NCBI RefSeq assembly: GCF_900172235.1
Contig: NZ_FWFQ01000012.1
Span: forward strand, 1 to 64,000
DNA: 64,000 nt
Source: Pseudoruegeria aquimaris
GTDB taxonomy: Bacteria; Pseudomonadota; Alphaproteobacteria; Rhodobacterales; Rhodobacteraceae
Direction of reading: 5' to 3'
Shown: one piece after another, positions 46,241-55,000 of the stretch
How positions within the stretch are numbered: position 1 is the stretch's first letter
Layout of the letters: each line of letters opens with the position of its first letter
Notes under the pieces: model-generated
Database searches by the model: none
Seen by the model: the letters and a program-made list of their open reading frames with translations, nothing else
What the model was told of the DNA's origin: nothing
Translations under genes and position numbers: made by a program

Positions 46241-46705
46241 TCAGACCGGGCGCTTGCCCGCCGCGCCGACGCGCTTTTCAACGTCCGCGGCGAAACTGCC
46301 GACGCGCTTCTTGTAGCGCTTGGTGATCTTGGACTTCGCAAGCTTCAGCGATTGCAGCAGCAGCTTTCCCGTCAGGCTTTCGGCCTTCAGCACCGTGGCC
46401 ACGCTCAGCCGCGTGCGGTTGCGCGAGAGCGGCACGAGTTCCACGTCCAGATCGCCGTAGATCCCGCCCATCTTGCCGCGGAACTTCACGAGGCTGGGAG
46501 TCTCCATCTCGATCAGGTCTGCCTCCAGCCTGCGCGCCTTGCCGCGGTAGTCGAAGCCCATGCTCCAATGCGGCTTGGCTCCGTCGGTGCGGGTCACGTC
46601 GATGCCGCGCCGCAGGGCGGAGCGCTCGAAGAAGTCGAAATCGGTCACCGCACGGAACACCGTGTCGATGGGGGCTTCGATGTCTTCATTGGCGGAAAGT
46701 TTCAT
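46241..46705 (-). CDS. SRPBCC family protein
   Basis: 154 residues with the START/SRPBCC lipid-binding-like fold: MKLSANEDIEAPIDTVFRAV is the typical start, and GRVRLRGRM-like strands follow, with a basic, Lys/Arg-rich C-terminal helix. It likely binds a hydrophobic ligand; no enzyme motif is visible. Convergent with pheA (about 100 bases apart) and 39 bases downstream of nudC on the same strand. Confidence 0.82.
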   Translation of the reverse strand: MKLSANEDIEAPIDTVFRAVTDFDFFERSALRRGIDVTRTDGAKPHWSMGFDYRGKARRLEADLIEMETPSLVKFRGKMGGIYGDLDVELVPLSRNRTRLSVATVLKAESLTGKLLLQSLKLAKSKITKRYKKRVGSFAADVEKRVGAAGKRPV

Positions 46706-46744
46706 CCGGTCGGACCCTTCGCTGCGGCTCGTTCTTTACTGGCG

Positions 46745-47713
46745 TCAATCCAGCCGGTCCGCAAGCCAATTCCTGAGAAGAAAATGCGCGATGGATCCCG
46801 CGCGTGCGGGTTTGACCGATTTGTCGGCACCGGAAAAGCTGTCGGCCACCTCTTCGCGCGTCATCCAGAGCGCGTGCTCCAGTTCCACCGGATCCAGCGT
46901 GATCTCGGTGCTGGTGGCGAGGCCGTGGCAGCCGATCATCAGCGAGTTCGGAAAGGCCCAGGGCTGGCTCGCGAGGTAGCGCACGGGCCCGACCTGCACC
47001 TGCGTTTCCTCCATCACCTCGCGGCGCACCGCCGCCTCGATGGTTTCGCCCGGCTCCACGAAGCCCGCGAGCAGCGAATACATGCCCTCCGGCCAGCCGG
47101 GGCTGCGGCCAAGGAGCACGCTGTTGCCGTGGGTGATGAGCATGATCACCACCGGATCGGTGCGCGGGAAGTGCTGGCCGCCGCAGCTTGCGCAACTGCG
47201 CTGCCAGCCGGCGTTGATCATCTCGGAGGCCGCGCCGCAGCGCGCGCAGAAGCGATGGCTGCGGTGCCATTCGAGAATGGCCTTGCCGGTGGCGGCAAGC
47301 TCCGCGTCGCGGGGCGTCAGCTCCATCATCGCACCCCGCATCTCGGCGAAACGCTGGCTCTCGGGCAGGCCCGGCACGCCGTATTCGTTGGGATCGAAGA
47401 AGCGTTTCAGCGCCTCCTCGTCCACCCCCTCCGGCCGAAACGCGGAAACATCGCGCGCGAAGCGCGGGCCCGCTTCATCCATTCCGAGAAAGACGAAAGG
47501 CTCCGGCGCCTCGGCAAACAGCGAATGGTCCATGCCCAGCCAGACGAGGCCTTGCGCGCCGTCCCGGTGCATCAGGATCTTGCCGCGCCAGAGCGCGAAG
47601 CAGCGGGCATCCGCCCGTTCCGCCAGCGCCGCGACCGCCTCCGGTTGCGTGCGCAGATGCGCTGCCCGATCGAGCCCCGATCCGCCGAAGGTCACGCTCT
47701 CCGCGATTTTCAT
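46745..47713 (-). CDS. nudC: NAD(+) diphosphatase / mRNA de-capping Nudix enzyme
   Basis: 322 residues. A zinc ribbon (CARCGAASE, then CASCGGQH) precedes the Nudix domain, whose box reads GFVEPGETIEAAVRREVMEE, followed by the NudC-specific SQPWAFPNSLMIG. This matches NudC, which cleaves NADH to NMNH and AMP and removes NAD caps from RNA. AAAGGAGA precedes the ATG. Head gene of a two-gene minus-strand run with the SRPBCC gene. Confidence 0.94.
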   Translation of the reverse strand: MKIAESVTFGGSGLDRAAHLRTQPEAVAALAERADARCFALWRGKILMHRDGAQGLVWLGMDHSLFAEAPEPFVFLGMDEAGPRFARDVSAFRPEGVDEEALKRFFDPNEYGVPGLPESQRFAEMRGAMMELTPRDAELAATGKAILEWHRSHRFCARCGAASEMINAGWQRSCASCGGQHFPRTDPVVIMLITHGNSVLLGRSPGWPEGMYSLLAGFVEPGETIEAAVRREVMEETQVQVGPVRYLASQPWAFPNSLMIGCHGLATSTEITLDPVELEHALWMTREEVADSFSGADKSVKPARAGSIAHFLLRNWLADRLD

Positions 47714-47878
47714 GCTCTGCTCTCCTTTTCAGCGGCCACCCGCCAATTCTGGACCATACAGTCAAAAAACTGTCTTGGAATCCCCTGTAGTGCTGTAGCC
47801 TGAATGCGCAAAGGCGCAGGGCTCTGCACCCGTCTTTCGCCTTTCCATCCGACAGGGACACCAAAAAGAGGCCCAGAC

Positions 47879-49852
47879 ATGGCATTTTCATCCACCCCCC
47901 TCAGCCGGCGCGGCTTCCTCGCAGGCACCGCCGCAGGCTCCGCGATGATCGCGCTGCACCCCTATTCCGTCGCCGCCGCCACCAACCAGGCGCATCTGCG
48001 GATCCTCGAAACCACGGACCTGCACGTCCACGTCTTCCCCTATGACTACTACGCCGACAAACCGCGCGACACGGTGGGGCTTTCGCGCACGGCGACGCTG
48101 ATCCAGCAGATCCGCGACGAGGCCACCAACACGCTGCTGGTGGACAACGGCGACTTCCTGCAAGGCAACCCGATGGGCGATTACATCGCCTACGAGCGCG
48201 GCATGAAGGAAGGCGACATGCACCCCGTCATCACCGCGATGAACGCGGTGGGCTTCGATGCCTCCACACTGGGCAACCATGAATTCAACTACGGGCTCGA
48301 TTTCCTCGCCAAATCGCTCGCGGGCGCGGAGTTCCCGGTGGTCTCCGCCAACGTCGCGCTGGAGACCGGCGCCTCCCCGCGCGAGGACAAGACGCTGGTG
48401 AAGCCCTACGTGATCCTCGAACGCGAGCTGGAAGACGGCGCGGGCATGAAGCATCCGATCAAGATCGGCATCATCGGCTTCGTGCCGCCCCAGATCATGA
48501 ACTGGGATCGCCGCCACCTCGAAGGCAAGGTGCAGGCGCGCGACATCGTGGAGACCGCCCGCGCCTACATCCCCGAGATGAAGGAACAGGGCGCCGACAT
48601 CATCGTGGCGCTGTCGCATTCGGGCCTCGGCGCGGCCGAGGGCGAGGGGCTGGAGAACGCCTCCGTCGCGCTGGCCGGCGTTGACGGGATCGACGCCCTC
48701 GTCACCGGCCACCAGCACCTCGTCTTCCCCGGCCCGGCCTTCGCCGAAGTGCCGCTGGTGGACGCCGAGGCCGGCACGATCCAGGGCAAGCCCGCCGCCA
48801 TGGGCGGTTTCTGGGGCAGCCACCTGGGCGTGATCGACCTGATGCTGGAAATCGACGGCGGCGAATGGAAGGTCGTCACCGCCTCCTCGGAAGCGCGCCC
48901 GATCTCCAAGCGCAACGAGGATCGCTCCATCACCGCGCTGGTGGAGGATCAGCAATACGTTTTGGACGCGGTGCGCAAGGATCACGAGGAAACGCTGGCC
49001 TACGTGCGCCGCGCCGTCGGCAAGACGAGCGCCCCGCTGCACAGCTATTTCGCGCTGGTGGCGGATGATCCCAGCGTCCAGATCGTGTCCATCGCGCAGA
49101 AGTGGTATGTCAGCGAGATGCTGGCGGGCACCGAGTTCGAGGGCCTGCCGATCCTCTCAGCCGCCGCCCCCTTCAAGGCCGGTGGCCGGGGTGGGCCGGA
49201 GTATTACACCGATGTGCCGGCCGGCGACGTGGCGATCAAGAACGTGGCCGATCTCTACCTCTACCCCAACACCGTGCGGGCGGTGAAGATCACCGGCGCG
49301 CAGGTGAAGGACTGGCTGGAACGCTCCGCCGGCATGTTCAACCAGATCGAGCCCGGCAAGGCCGATCAGCCGCTGCTGAACCCGGCGTTTCCTTCCTACA
49401 ACTTCGACGTGATGGATGGCGTGACCTACGAGATCGACCTGACCCAGCCCTCGAAATACGGGCCCAAGGGCGAGTTGGAGAACCCGGAGGCCAACCGCAT
49501 CGTCAACCTGATGTACGAAGGCAAGCCGCTCGACCCGGAGCAGGAGTTCATCGTCGCCACCAACAACTACCGCGCCGGCGGGGGCGGCAGCTTCCCCGGG
49601 GCCGATGGCTCCACCATCGTCTTTGAGGCGCCCGACACCAACCGCGACGTGATCGTGCGCTACATCGTGGATCAGGGCACCATCAGCCCGGCGGCCGACG
49701 CCAACTGGCATTTCAAGGCCACGCCTGGCACCTCGGTGCTGTTCGAAACCGGGCCGAAGGCGAAAGACTACCTGGGTGACGTGAAAGGCGTGACGATCGA
49801 AGAGGCCGGTGAAGGCCCCGACGGCTTCGCGCTCTTCCGCATCACGCTCTGA
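47879..49852 (+). CDS. cpdB: Periplasmic 2',3'-cyclic-nucleotide 2'-phosphodiesterase / 3'-nucleotidase
   Basis: 657 residues. The N-terminus carries a Tat signal, SRRGFLAGTAAGSAM, so it is probably exported folded with its metals. The metallophosphatase domain has ETTDLHVH, NGDFLQGNP, LGNHEFNYG and VTGHQHLVF, the calcineurin-like metal sites. A C-terminal 5'-nucleotidase domain follows (NNYRAGGGGSFP). It salvages nucleosides from cyclic nucleotides outside the cytoplasm. The start at 47879 gives the clean Tat motif; a start at 47804 adds 25 residues. Confidence 0.93.
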   Translation: MAFSSTPLSRRGFLAGTAAGSAMIALHPYSVAAATNQAHLRILETTDLHVHVFPYDYYADKPRDTVGLSRTATLIQQIRDEATNTLLVDNGDFLQGNPMGDYIAYERGMKEGDMHPVITAMNAVGFDASTLGNHEFNYGLDFLAKSLAGAEFPVVSANVALETGASPREDKTLVKPYVILERELEDGAGMKHPIKIGIIGFVPPQIMNWDRRHLEGKVQARDIVETARAYIPEMKEQGADIIVALSHSGLGAAEGEGLENASVALAGVDGIDALVTGHQHLVFPGPAFAEVPLVDAEAGTIQGKPAAMGGFWGSHLGVIDLMLEIDGGEWKVVTASSEARPISKRNEDRSITALVEDQQYVLDAVRKDHEETLAYVRRAVGKTSAPLHSYFALVADDPSVQIVSIAQKWYVSEMLAGTEFEGLPILSAAAPFKAGGRGGPEYYTDVPAGDVAIKNVADLYLYPNTVRAVKITGAQVKDWLERSAGMFNQIEPGKADQPLLNPAFPSYNFDVMDGVTYEIDLTQPSKYGPKGELENPEANRIVNLMYEGKPLDPEQEFIVATNNYRAGGGGSFPGADGSTIVFEAPDTNRDVIVRYIVDQGTISPAADANWHFKATPGTSVLFETGPKAKDYLGDVKGVTIEEAGEGPDGFALFRITL

Positions 49853-49869
49853 CGCCCGTACCGAACCGG

Positions 49870-49896
49870 AAGAGGCGGCCCGCCCGCCTCTTTCCT
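49870..49896 (+). terminator. Intrinsic terminator after cpdB
   Basis: A perfect 9-bp stem AAGAGGCGG/CCGCCTCTT with a 5-base loop (CCCGC) is followed by TCCTTC. It begins about 18 bases past the stop. Confidence 0.75.
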
Positions 49897-49998
49897 TCGC
49901 CGGCCTTTGCCGGAACGTTGCAGTTCCCGCATGGTGCGCTAGGGTTCAGGCGGTGTCTTCCGCCGCCACCGCGGCGCAACCCAGCGAAGGACAGGCCC

Positions 49999-51111
49999 AT
50001 GACGATCCGATCCGCGGCACCGGTGCTGGCCCTGCTTGCCGGCCTCGCGGCCCCACCTGCGGCCACCGCCCAGAGCAGCCTGCCCGACGGGGCGCTGTCC
50101 GGCATCAAGGATTACGACGAAGCCGAATACGGGCTGCGTTCGGGCTCGGTCGTCGTCGCGCCGATCCCGCTGTCCAATCCCACCCTCGGCTCGGGCCTCG
50201 TTCTGGTGACGGGCTACCTGTTCGATGCCGACGAGGGCAGCGATACCTCCTTCTTCGGCATCGGCGGCATGCGCACCGACAACGGCACCTCGGGCTACGC
50301 GCTGGCCGGGAATTTCGCGCTGGACGACAACCGCTGGAAATTCGGCTTCGCCGCCGGAGCACTGGATGCCAACTACGATCTCTTCGTGCTCGGCGCGCCG
50401 ATCCCGCTGAACCAGACGGGCAACCTCGTGCAGGCCAACCTCGCCTACGGCGTCACGCCGGACATCAATTTCGGCATGCACATGCGCTACCTCGTAACCG
50501 ACATCACCCTGCGCTCGGGGGGCAGCGGGCTGCCACCGGACATCAACGACGACCAGTCCCTCGGGATCTTCACCTTCGGCGCGACCTTCGACTACGATAC
50601 GCGCGACGACACGATCTTCGCCACCAGCGGCACCCACCTCGCGCTGCGCACGAGCCGAGGCTTCATGACGAGCAGCAGCCGGGAATACAACAAGGCCACG
50701 CTGCTCTTCGATCACTACCGCCCGATGCCCCGCGACGGCGATGCGCTGGCGGTGAGATTCGCCGCCTGCGGTGCCTCGGAAACCGCTCCCTTCTACGATT
50801 CCTGCGGCCTCGGCGGCGTCGACGGCTTCCGCGGCTACCCCTCGACGCAGTTCATCGGCGACGCCCTGCTCTCCGCGCAGGCCGAATACCGCGGCGCCTT
50901 CACCGATCGCTTCGGCTACGCTGTATTTGGAGGGGTCGGGGCCGTGGGCAACGATCTGTCCGACGTGATTGGCTCCGAAACCCGCGCGGCCGCCGGCCTC
51001 GGGCTGCGGGTCAGGATCAGCAGGCAGTTCCCGCTGGACTTCGCGATCGACATGGCCTGGAACGCCAACGGCGGCAGCGCCACCTACGTTTACATCGGTC
51101 AGCGGTTCTGA
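49999..51111 (+). CDS. BamA/TamA family outer membrane beta-barrel protein
   Basis: 370 residues with a Sec signal peptide (TIRSAAPVLALLAGLAAPPAATA). The mature protein has alternating hydrophobic strands typical of a 16-strand Omp85 barrel, a GFRGYPS motif near residue 275 resembling the VRGF loop of the family, and a terminal aromatic residue (QRF) as in outer membrane barrels. No POTRA repeats precede the barrel, so it is a short surface-antigen-type member. Function unclear. Confidence 0.8.
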   Translation: MTIRSAAPVLALLAGLAAPPAATAQSSLPDGALSGIKDYDEAEYGLRSGSVVVAPIPLSNPTLGSGLVLVTGYLFDADEGSDTSFFGIGGMRTDNGTSGYALAGNFALDDNRWKFGFAAGALDANYDLFVLGAPIPLNQTGNLVQANLAYGVTPDINFGMHMRYLVTDITLRSGGSGLPPDINDDQSLGIFTFGATFDYDTRDDTIFATSGTHLALRTSRGFMTSSSREYNKATLLFDHYRPMPRDGDALAVRFAACGASETAPFYDSCGLGGVDGFRGYPSTQFIGDALLSAQAEYRGAFTDRFGYAVFGGVGAVGNDLSDVIGSETRAAAGLGLRVRISRQFPLDFAIDMAWNANGGSATYVYIGQRF

Positions 51112-51118
51112 CCAAAGC

Positions 51119-51988
51119 TCAGGCGATGATCGCGGGCCATGTCGCGGCGTTACGGCCGTTGAACATGCCGATGTGCCCGATCCGCTTCAGCCCGAAATCG
51201 GCCGGCCGCAGGGTCAGCTGGCGCTTGGGGGCTTCCGGGTAGAGCTGCATCAGACGCCAGACGGCCGCCGGGGGCACCATCACGTCATCGGCCACGGCCA
51301 CGTGTTTCACCGGGCACTGCACCGCCGCGGGGTCCGGCTCGGGCAGATCCCTGCCCACGTCGCAGGCGTTGAAGCCGGGCGTGGTGCACCAGCGCCGCCA
51401 CTGCCAGTAGACCCCGGCCGGCAGATCCGGCCCAAGCCCCATCGCGCGGCCCGGCAGGTAGCCAAGCATCGCCGTGGCCAGGGGCCCGGGGCCATACCAG
51501 AAGGCCGCCGTCACGGGCTTGTAGCGCAGCGGGTGATCGGAGAAATGCACCGGGCCCGAAGCCACGGTGATGACGCGCGAAAGCCGCCGGCCCGCCCCCT
51601 GCTGGAACGGGATCATCAGCCCGCCCAGCGAATGGCCGATCACCCAGACCGGCACGCCGGGCACCCGCGTTTCAAGGGCCTCCTGCGCCGCCGGCTGATC
51701 CTTCAGGCCCCAGATCGCCATCGTCGCCTCGGAGTCTTTCGGCGGCTTCACCGCGCTGGCGCCGAAATCCCGGTAATCGTAGGTCAGGCAGGCGTAGCCC
51801 TCGCGGGAGAGCCACTCGGCGAAGGGCCGGTAGAACCCCTGCGGCACGCCGGTGGCGCCGTGGATCACGATCGCGGCCTTCGGCGCGTGGGAGGGGCGGA
51901 ACAGGCGGCCGCTCAACTCGGCGCCGTCGCAGGGAAAGCGGATCTCTTCCATGGTGGCGCGGGTCTCCGCCAGTCTCAGGTGTCTCAT
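51119..51988 (-). CDS. Alpha/beta hydrolase
   Basis: 289 residues. The nucleophile elbow is GHSLGG (about residue 130); HGATGVPQGFY provides the oxyanion region; a catalytic His follows in IGHIGMFNG near the C-terminus. Cytoplasmic, substrate unknown. The gene lies divergent to a TetR regulator, across a palindrome. The start at 51988 was chosen because GGGAGGG lies 6 bases upstream; a later ATG at 51952 is possible. Confidence 0.85.
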   Translation of the reverse strand: MRHLRLAETRATMEEIRFPCDGAELSGRLFRPSHAPKAAIVIHGATGVPQGFYRPFAEWLSREGYACLTYDYRDFGASAVKPPKDSEATMAIWGLKDQPAAQEALETRVPGVPVWVIGHSLGGLMIPFQQGAGRRLSRVITVASGPVHFSDHPLRYKPVTAAFWYGPGPLATAMLGYLPGRAMGLGPDLPAGVYWQWRRWCTTPGFNACDVGRDLPEPDPAAVQCPVKHVAVADDVMVPPAAVWRLMQLYPEAPKRQLTLRPADFGLKRIGHIGMFNGRNAATWPAIIA

Positions 51989-52030
51989 CTGCTGCCCTCC
52001 CGATTGTTTCCGGCACGCCGTGGCAGCGCA

Positions 52031-52074
52031 CTGGACCGATTGGTCCAATAGCACGACTGGACCAATCGGTCCAG
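52031..52074. promoter_or_regulatory. Large palindromic operator between TetR gene and hydrolase gene
   Basis: CTGGACCGATTGGTCC (52031-52046) and its exact reverse complement GGACCAATCGGTCCAG (52059-52074) stand 12 bases apart. Each half is itself nearly symmetric (GGACC/GGTCC). The region lies 42 bases before the hydrolase start and 18 before the TetR start. This is the typical form of a TetR-family operator controlling both genes. Confidence 0.8.
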
Positions 52075-52092
52075 CCCCGGTAGACTGCCGCC

Positions 52093-52662
52093 ATGCCCCC
52101 GACCGCGCCCGCCACCAAGTCCCGCCTCACCGAAACCGCCGCCCGGCTTTTTCGCCAGAAGGGCTACCACGGCACCGGGCTGGCCGAGATCCTGGCCGAG
52201 AGCGGCGTGCCGAAAGGCTCGCTCTATCACCACTTCCCCGCCGGGAAGGCTGATCTGGCCGTTGCCGCCGCCCGCTGGGCCTCGGCCGGCATGCTCGGGA
52301 TCATCGACGACGCTTTCACCCCGGCCGCGGATTTCACCGGCGGCGCCACCACGCTCTGCTTCAAGCTGGCGAAGCTGTTCGATCTCTACCCGGACTGGCG
52401 CGGCTGTCCGATCTCCTCGGTGCTGTTCGACGGGCCGGAGAACGAAAGTTTCCGGGCGGTGGCGGCGGAGATCTTCGAAAGCTGGCGTCACCGGGTCGAA
52501 ACCCATGCCCTGCGCCTTGGCCTCGCGCCCGAGGCGGCCCGGCGGCAGGCCGAGCACCTGATGTTCCTCGTGCAGGGCGGCTGGACGCAGGCGCGCGCCC
52601 GCCAGAGCGGCGATGTCCTGCGCGGGCTGCCGGCCTTCTTCGGCCCGCTCACCGAAACCTGA
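52093..52662 (+). CDS. TetR/AcrR family transcriptional repressor
   Basis: 189 residues. The N-terminal helix-turn-helix (RLFRQKGYHGTGLAEILAES, then GVPKGSLYHHFPAGKADLAV) is that of TetR proteins with the YHHFP motif. A ligand-binding C-terminal domain follows. Since it lies next to the 44-bp palindrome and is divergent from a hydrolase gene, it most likely represses itself and the hydrolase, with an aromatic or ester-like inducer (inference). Confidence 0.92.
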   Translation: MPPTAPATKSRLTETAARLFRQKGYHGTGLAEILAESGVPKGSLYHHFPAGKADLAVAAARWASAGMLGIIDDAFTPAADFTGGATTLCFKLAKLFDLYPDWRGCPISSVLFDGPENESFRAVAAEIFESWRHRVETHALRLGLAPEAARRQAEHLMFLVQGGWTQARARQSGDVLRGLPAFFGPLTET

Positions 52663-52735
52663 CGCCCCCGCGGACCGCCCGCCCGGGGCGCTTACCCATG
52701 CGCTCTCCTCTGCCCGATCCCCGGCCGCGCCCCTC

Positions 52736-52764
52736 TTGCACTCGGCGCCGAAACCGCCTATCTG
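52736..52764 (+). promoter_or_regulatory. Strong promoter of the SRP RNA gene
   Basis: TTGCAC (52736-52741), 17-base spacer, TATCTG (52759-52764), then the RNA starts about 5-7 bases later. The spacing and boxes are close to the sigma-70 consensus. Confidence 0.7.
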
Positions 52765-52768
52765 ACCC

Positions 52769-52868
52769 GGTGAGAGGTTGGCGCGGGCAAACGCCTCGCC
52801 AACCCGGTCAGGTCCGGAAGGAAGCAGCCGTAACGAGTCCCGTTTGGGTCGTTGTCCAACCTCTCACC
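52769..52868 (+). ncRNA. ffs: Signal recognition particle RNA, small bacterial type
   Basis: About 100 bases. The invariant core GTCAGGTCCGGAAGGAAGCA, with the GGAA tetraloop and the asymmetric loop that bind Ffh, is intact. The ends GGTGAGAGGTTGG and CCAACCTCTCACC are exact complements, closing one long hairpin. With Ffh it targets inner membrane proteins during translation. A good promoter precedes it. Confidence 0.97.
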
Positions 52869-52923
52869 TTGCCGTCACCGCTGGCGCACCCCGGAACCGC
52901 AACCGCTTGAGAAGGGAAAGTAG

Positions 52924-52962
52924 ATGACTGTCACACTGCCCGCTCAGGCCGGGAACCGCTGA
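52924..52962 (+). CDS. Possible 12-codon leader peptide upstream of rsgA
   Basis: ATG followed by codons for TVTLPAQAGNR and a TGA. A ribosome site (GAAGGGAAAG) lies 5-8 bases ahead. It is in the 217-base gap between the SRP RNA and rsgA. A weak stem followed by TTTGTCTTTT lies at about 53030-53070, so this could be a leader with an attenuator, or chance. No homologous leader is known to me. Confidence 0.25.
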   Translation: MTVTLPAQAGNR

Positions 52963-53085
52963 CGCCCACCCTGCCCCGCGCGCCACACGCACCGCAGGCT
53001 GACGCCACCACCTTCGCCTGAGCCACCGTGCCCGCCCCCGCATCGCGGCGATGGGCGCGTTTGTCTTTTCAACTCAGGCAGACCA

Positions 53086-54138
53086 ATGCTTACCCATACC
53101 CTCGCCGACCTCGGATGGTCGGCCCACTTCATGCAGCAACTCGACATCGAGGCGCTTGAAACCCTGCAGCCCATGCGCGTGAGCGCGGTGCATCGCGACC
53201 GGCTCGAAGCCATCGGCACGGCCGGCCCGGCGGCGCTCACCCTGCCCGGCGGGCAGGAAACCGGCGCCTATGCCATCGGCGACTGGCTGATGGTGGAGCC
53301 CGAAACCCTCCGGGTCATCACCCTCCTCGACCGCGCCACGACGCTGGCCCGCCGCGCCGCGGGAACCGATGCACGGCAGCAGCTTCTGGCGGCGAACGTG
53401 GACGTGATGTTCATCACCACCAGCTGCAACGCCGATTTCAACCCGCGCCGGCTGGAACGCTACCTCGCTCTGGCCGAACAGGCCGGCATCACCCCCGTTC
53501 TCGTGATGACGAAAGCCGATGGCTGCGCCGGCACCGAGGCGCGCGAAGACTGGCGCGCCCGCGGCGAAGCGCTGATGCCGGGCCTCGCCGTCCAACTGCT
53601 CGACGCCCGCGACCCGGCGCAGGTGGCCCCGCTCACCGACTGGTGGCGCAAGGGCCAGACGGCCGTGCTGCTGGGCTCCTCCGGCGTGGGCAAATCCACC
53701 CTCGCCAACACCCTCTGCGGCGGGGCGCAGGGCACCGGCGGCATTCGCGAGGACGACGCCAAGGGCCGCCACACCACCACCCGCCGCGATTTCCTTCGCG
53801 CCAGCCACGGCGGCTGGCTGATCGACACCCCCGGCCTGCGCGCCCTGCGCCTTCAGGCCGCCGAAGAGGGGATCGACGCGGTGTTTTCCGACGTCGCCGA
53901 GTTGGCCGAGCAATGCCGCTTCTCCGATTGCCGCCACGAAGGCGAGCCCGGCTGCGCGGTGCAGGCGGCGATCGCCGAGGGCCGTCTGGAGGCCGACCGC
54001 CTGCGCCGCTGGCAGAAACTGCGTGCCGAGGACAGGCGCAACAGCGAAACCATCGCCGAGGCCCGCCATCGGGACAGGCAGTTCGGCAAGATCGTCCGCG
54101 AGGCGATGCGCGAACGGGATCGGCGCGGAAAGAGTTGA
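53086..54138 (+). CDS. rsgA: Ribosome small-subunit-dependent GTPase A
   Basis: 350 residues. The circularly permuted GTPase order is visible: G4 motif TKAD (about residue 143), then G1 GSSGVGKSTLANTL (about 197), then G3 DTPGLRAL. A C-terminal zinc site follows (CRFSDCRHEGEPGCAV). It helps mature the 30S subunit and needs ribosomes for activity. The ATG at 53086 has a weak ribosome site. Confidence 0.95.
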   Translation: MLTHTLADLGWSAHFMQQLDIEALETLQPMRVSAVHRDRLEAIGTAGPAALTLPGGQETGAYAIGDWLMVEPETLRVITLLDRATTLARRAAGTDARQQLLAANVDVMFITTSCNADFNPRRLERYLALAEQAGITPVLVMTKADGCAGTEAREDWRARGEALMPGLAVQLLDARDPAQVAPLTDWWRKGQTAVLLGSSGVGKSTLANTLCGGAQGTGGIREDDAKGRHTTTRRDFLRASHGGWLIDTPGLRALRLQAAEEGIDAVFSDVAELAEQCRFSDCRHEGEPGCAVQAAIAEGRLEADRLRRWQKLRAEDRRNSETIAEARHRDRQFGKIVREAMRERDRRGKS

Positions 54139-54175
54139 AACGGCCCCGGTCAGGCCGCCCCCCTCGGGTGGCCTG

Positions 54176-54499
54176 CTAGGGGCCGGGATGGGTGATCCAG
54201 GCCCAGCCGATCAACCCGGCGATTCCCAGCACCCAAGCGAGTGCCACGAGCGCCGGAAGCCGCGCCGCCCACCGGGCCAAGCGGCTCCCGCCGCCACTTC
54301 CGGCCTGCCAGCAGAAGATCGCGAGGAGACCGGCCACGAGCTGCCCGGCCAGGAACCCGGTGATCCTGTTCATCCCCCGCGTGAAACCGTCGCCCGTGGG
54401 CGCTTCCCAAAGCTGCGACACCGCCCAGATCTGGCATCCCAGCCAGAGCGCAAGCAGCGGCCAGAGCCACCTGCGAAGCGATGCTGGTCCGCCTGTCAT
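54176..54499 (-). CDS. Small membrane protein of unknown function
   Basis: 107 residues with three membrane helices (about 9-25, 48-65 and 80-102) and a charged N-terminus. The motif GDGFTRGMNRITGFLAGQL between the first two looks specific but I do not recognise the family. It lies 18 bases downstream of a phosphatase gene on the same strand and converges on rsgA. Confidence 0.6.
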   Translation of the reverse strand: MTGGPASLRRWLWPLLALWLGCQIWAVSQLWEAPTGDGFTRGMNRITGFLAGQLVAGLLAIFCWQAGSGGGSRLARWAARLPALVALAWVLGIAGLIGWAWITHPGP

Positions 54500-54517
54500 C
54501 CCGGCCGCCTCATCCCT

Positions 54518-55000
54518 TCATCCCTCGTTCACCCCTTCCGCCCAAAGCCTCTGCGCCTCCGTCTCCACCGCCTGCGGGTGATGGCGGCGCAGATGGGCGA
54601 ATGGCTCCGCCTGCCCCAGTGCCATGAGCAACGCCAGAGCCACCATGCCCGAGCGCCCGCGCCCGCCGTGACAATGGGCCAGCACGCGGCCGCCCCCGGC
54701 CAGAACCGCCAGCGCCTCGGCCTGCAAGGCGGGCCATGCCTGCGCCGTCCGTTCCGAGGGCACGCCGAAATCGGCGATCGGAAACCGCCGCCAGCCGATG
54801 CCTGCCGCCGCAAGGCCCGCGGGCAGGGCCCTTGCGCAGCCCATCTCGGCCGCTTCGGTGCAGGATATCACGAAAGCGGGGGCGAAATCGGCAATGGCCC
54901 GGAGATCGGCCGCCAGATCGCCACCGCGCCCGGGGAGCGGCGCGATGCCGATCTCCCCTGCGCCCGCCGGCACCCTGCGGATGACGAAGCGATCAGACAA
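54518..55000 (-). CDS. Protein tyrosine/dual-specificity phosphatase-like protein
   Basis: 160 residues. The signature HCHGGRGRSG carries the C-x5-R active site of cysteine phosphatases, and a WRRFPIADFGVP motif gives a general-acid Asp about 35 residues before. The rest fits the short bacterial DSP-like group. A TTG start at 55000 was chosen because GGAGG lies 6 bases upstream; a GTG at 55006 has no spacing for it. It overlaps the end of the next gene by about 8 bases. Target unknown. Confidence 0.82.
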   Translation of the reverse strand: MSDRFVIRRVPAGAGEIGIAPLPGRGGDLAADLRAIADFAPAFVISCTEAAEMGCARALPAGLAAAGIGWRRFPIADFGVPSERTAQAWPALQAEALAVLAGGGRVLAHCHGGRGRSGMVALALLMALGQAEPFAHLRRHHPQAVETEAQRLWAEGVNEG

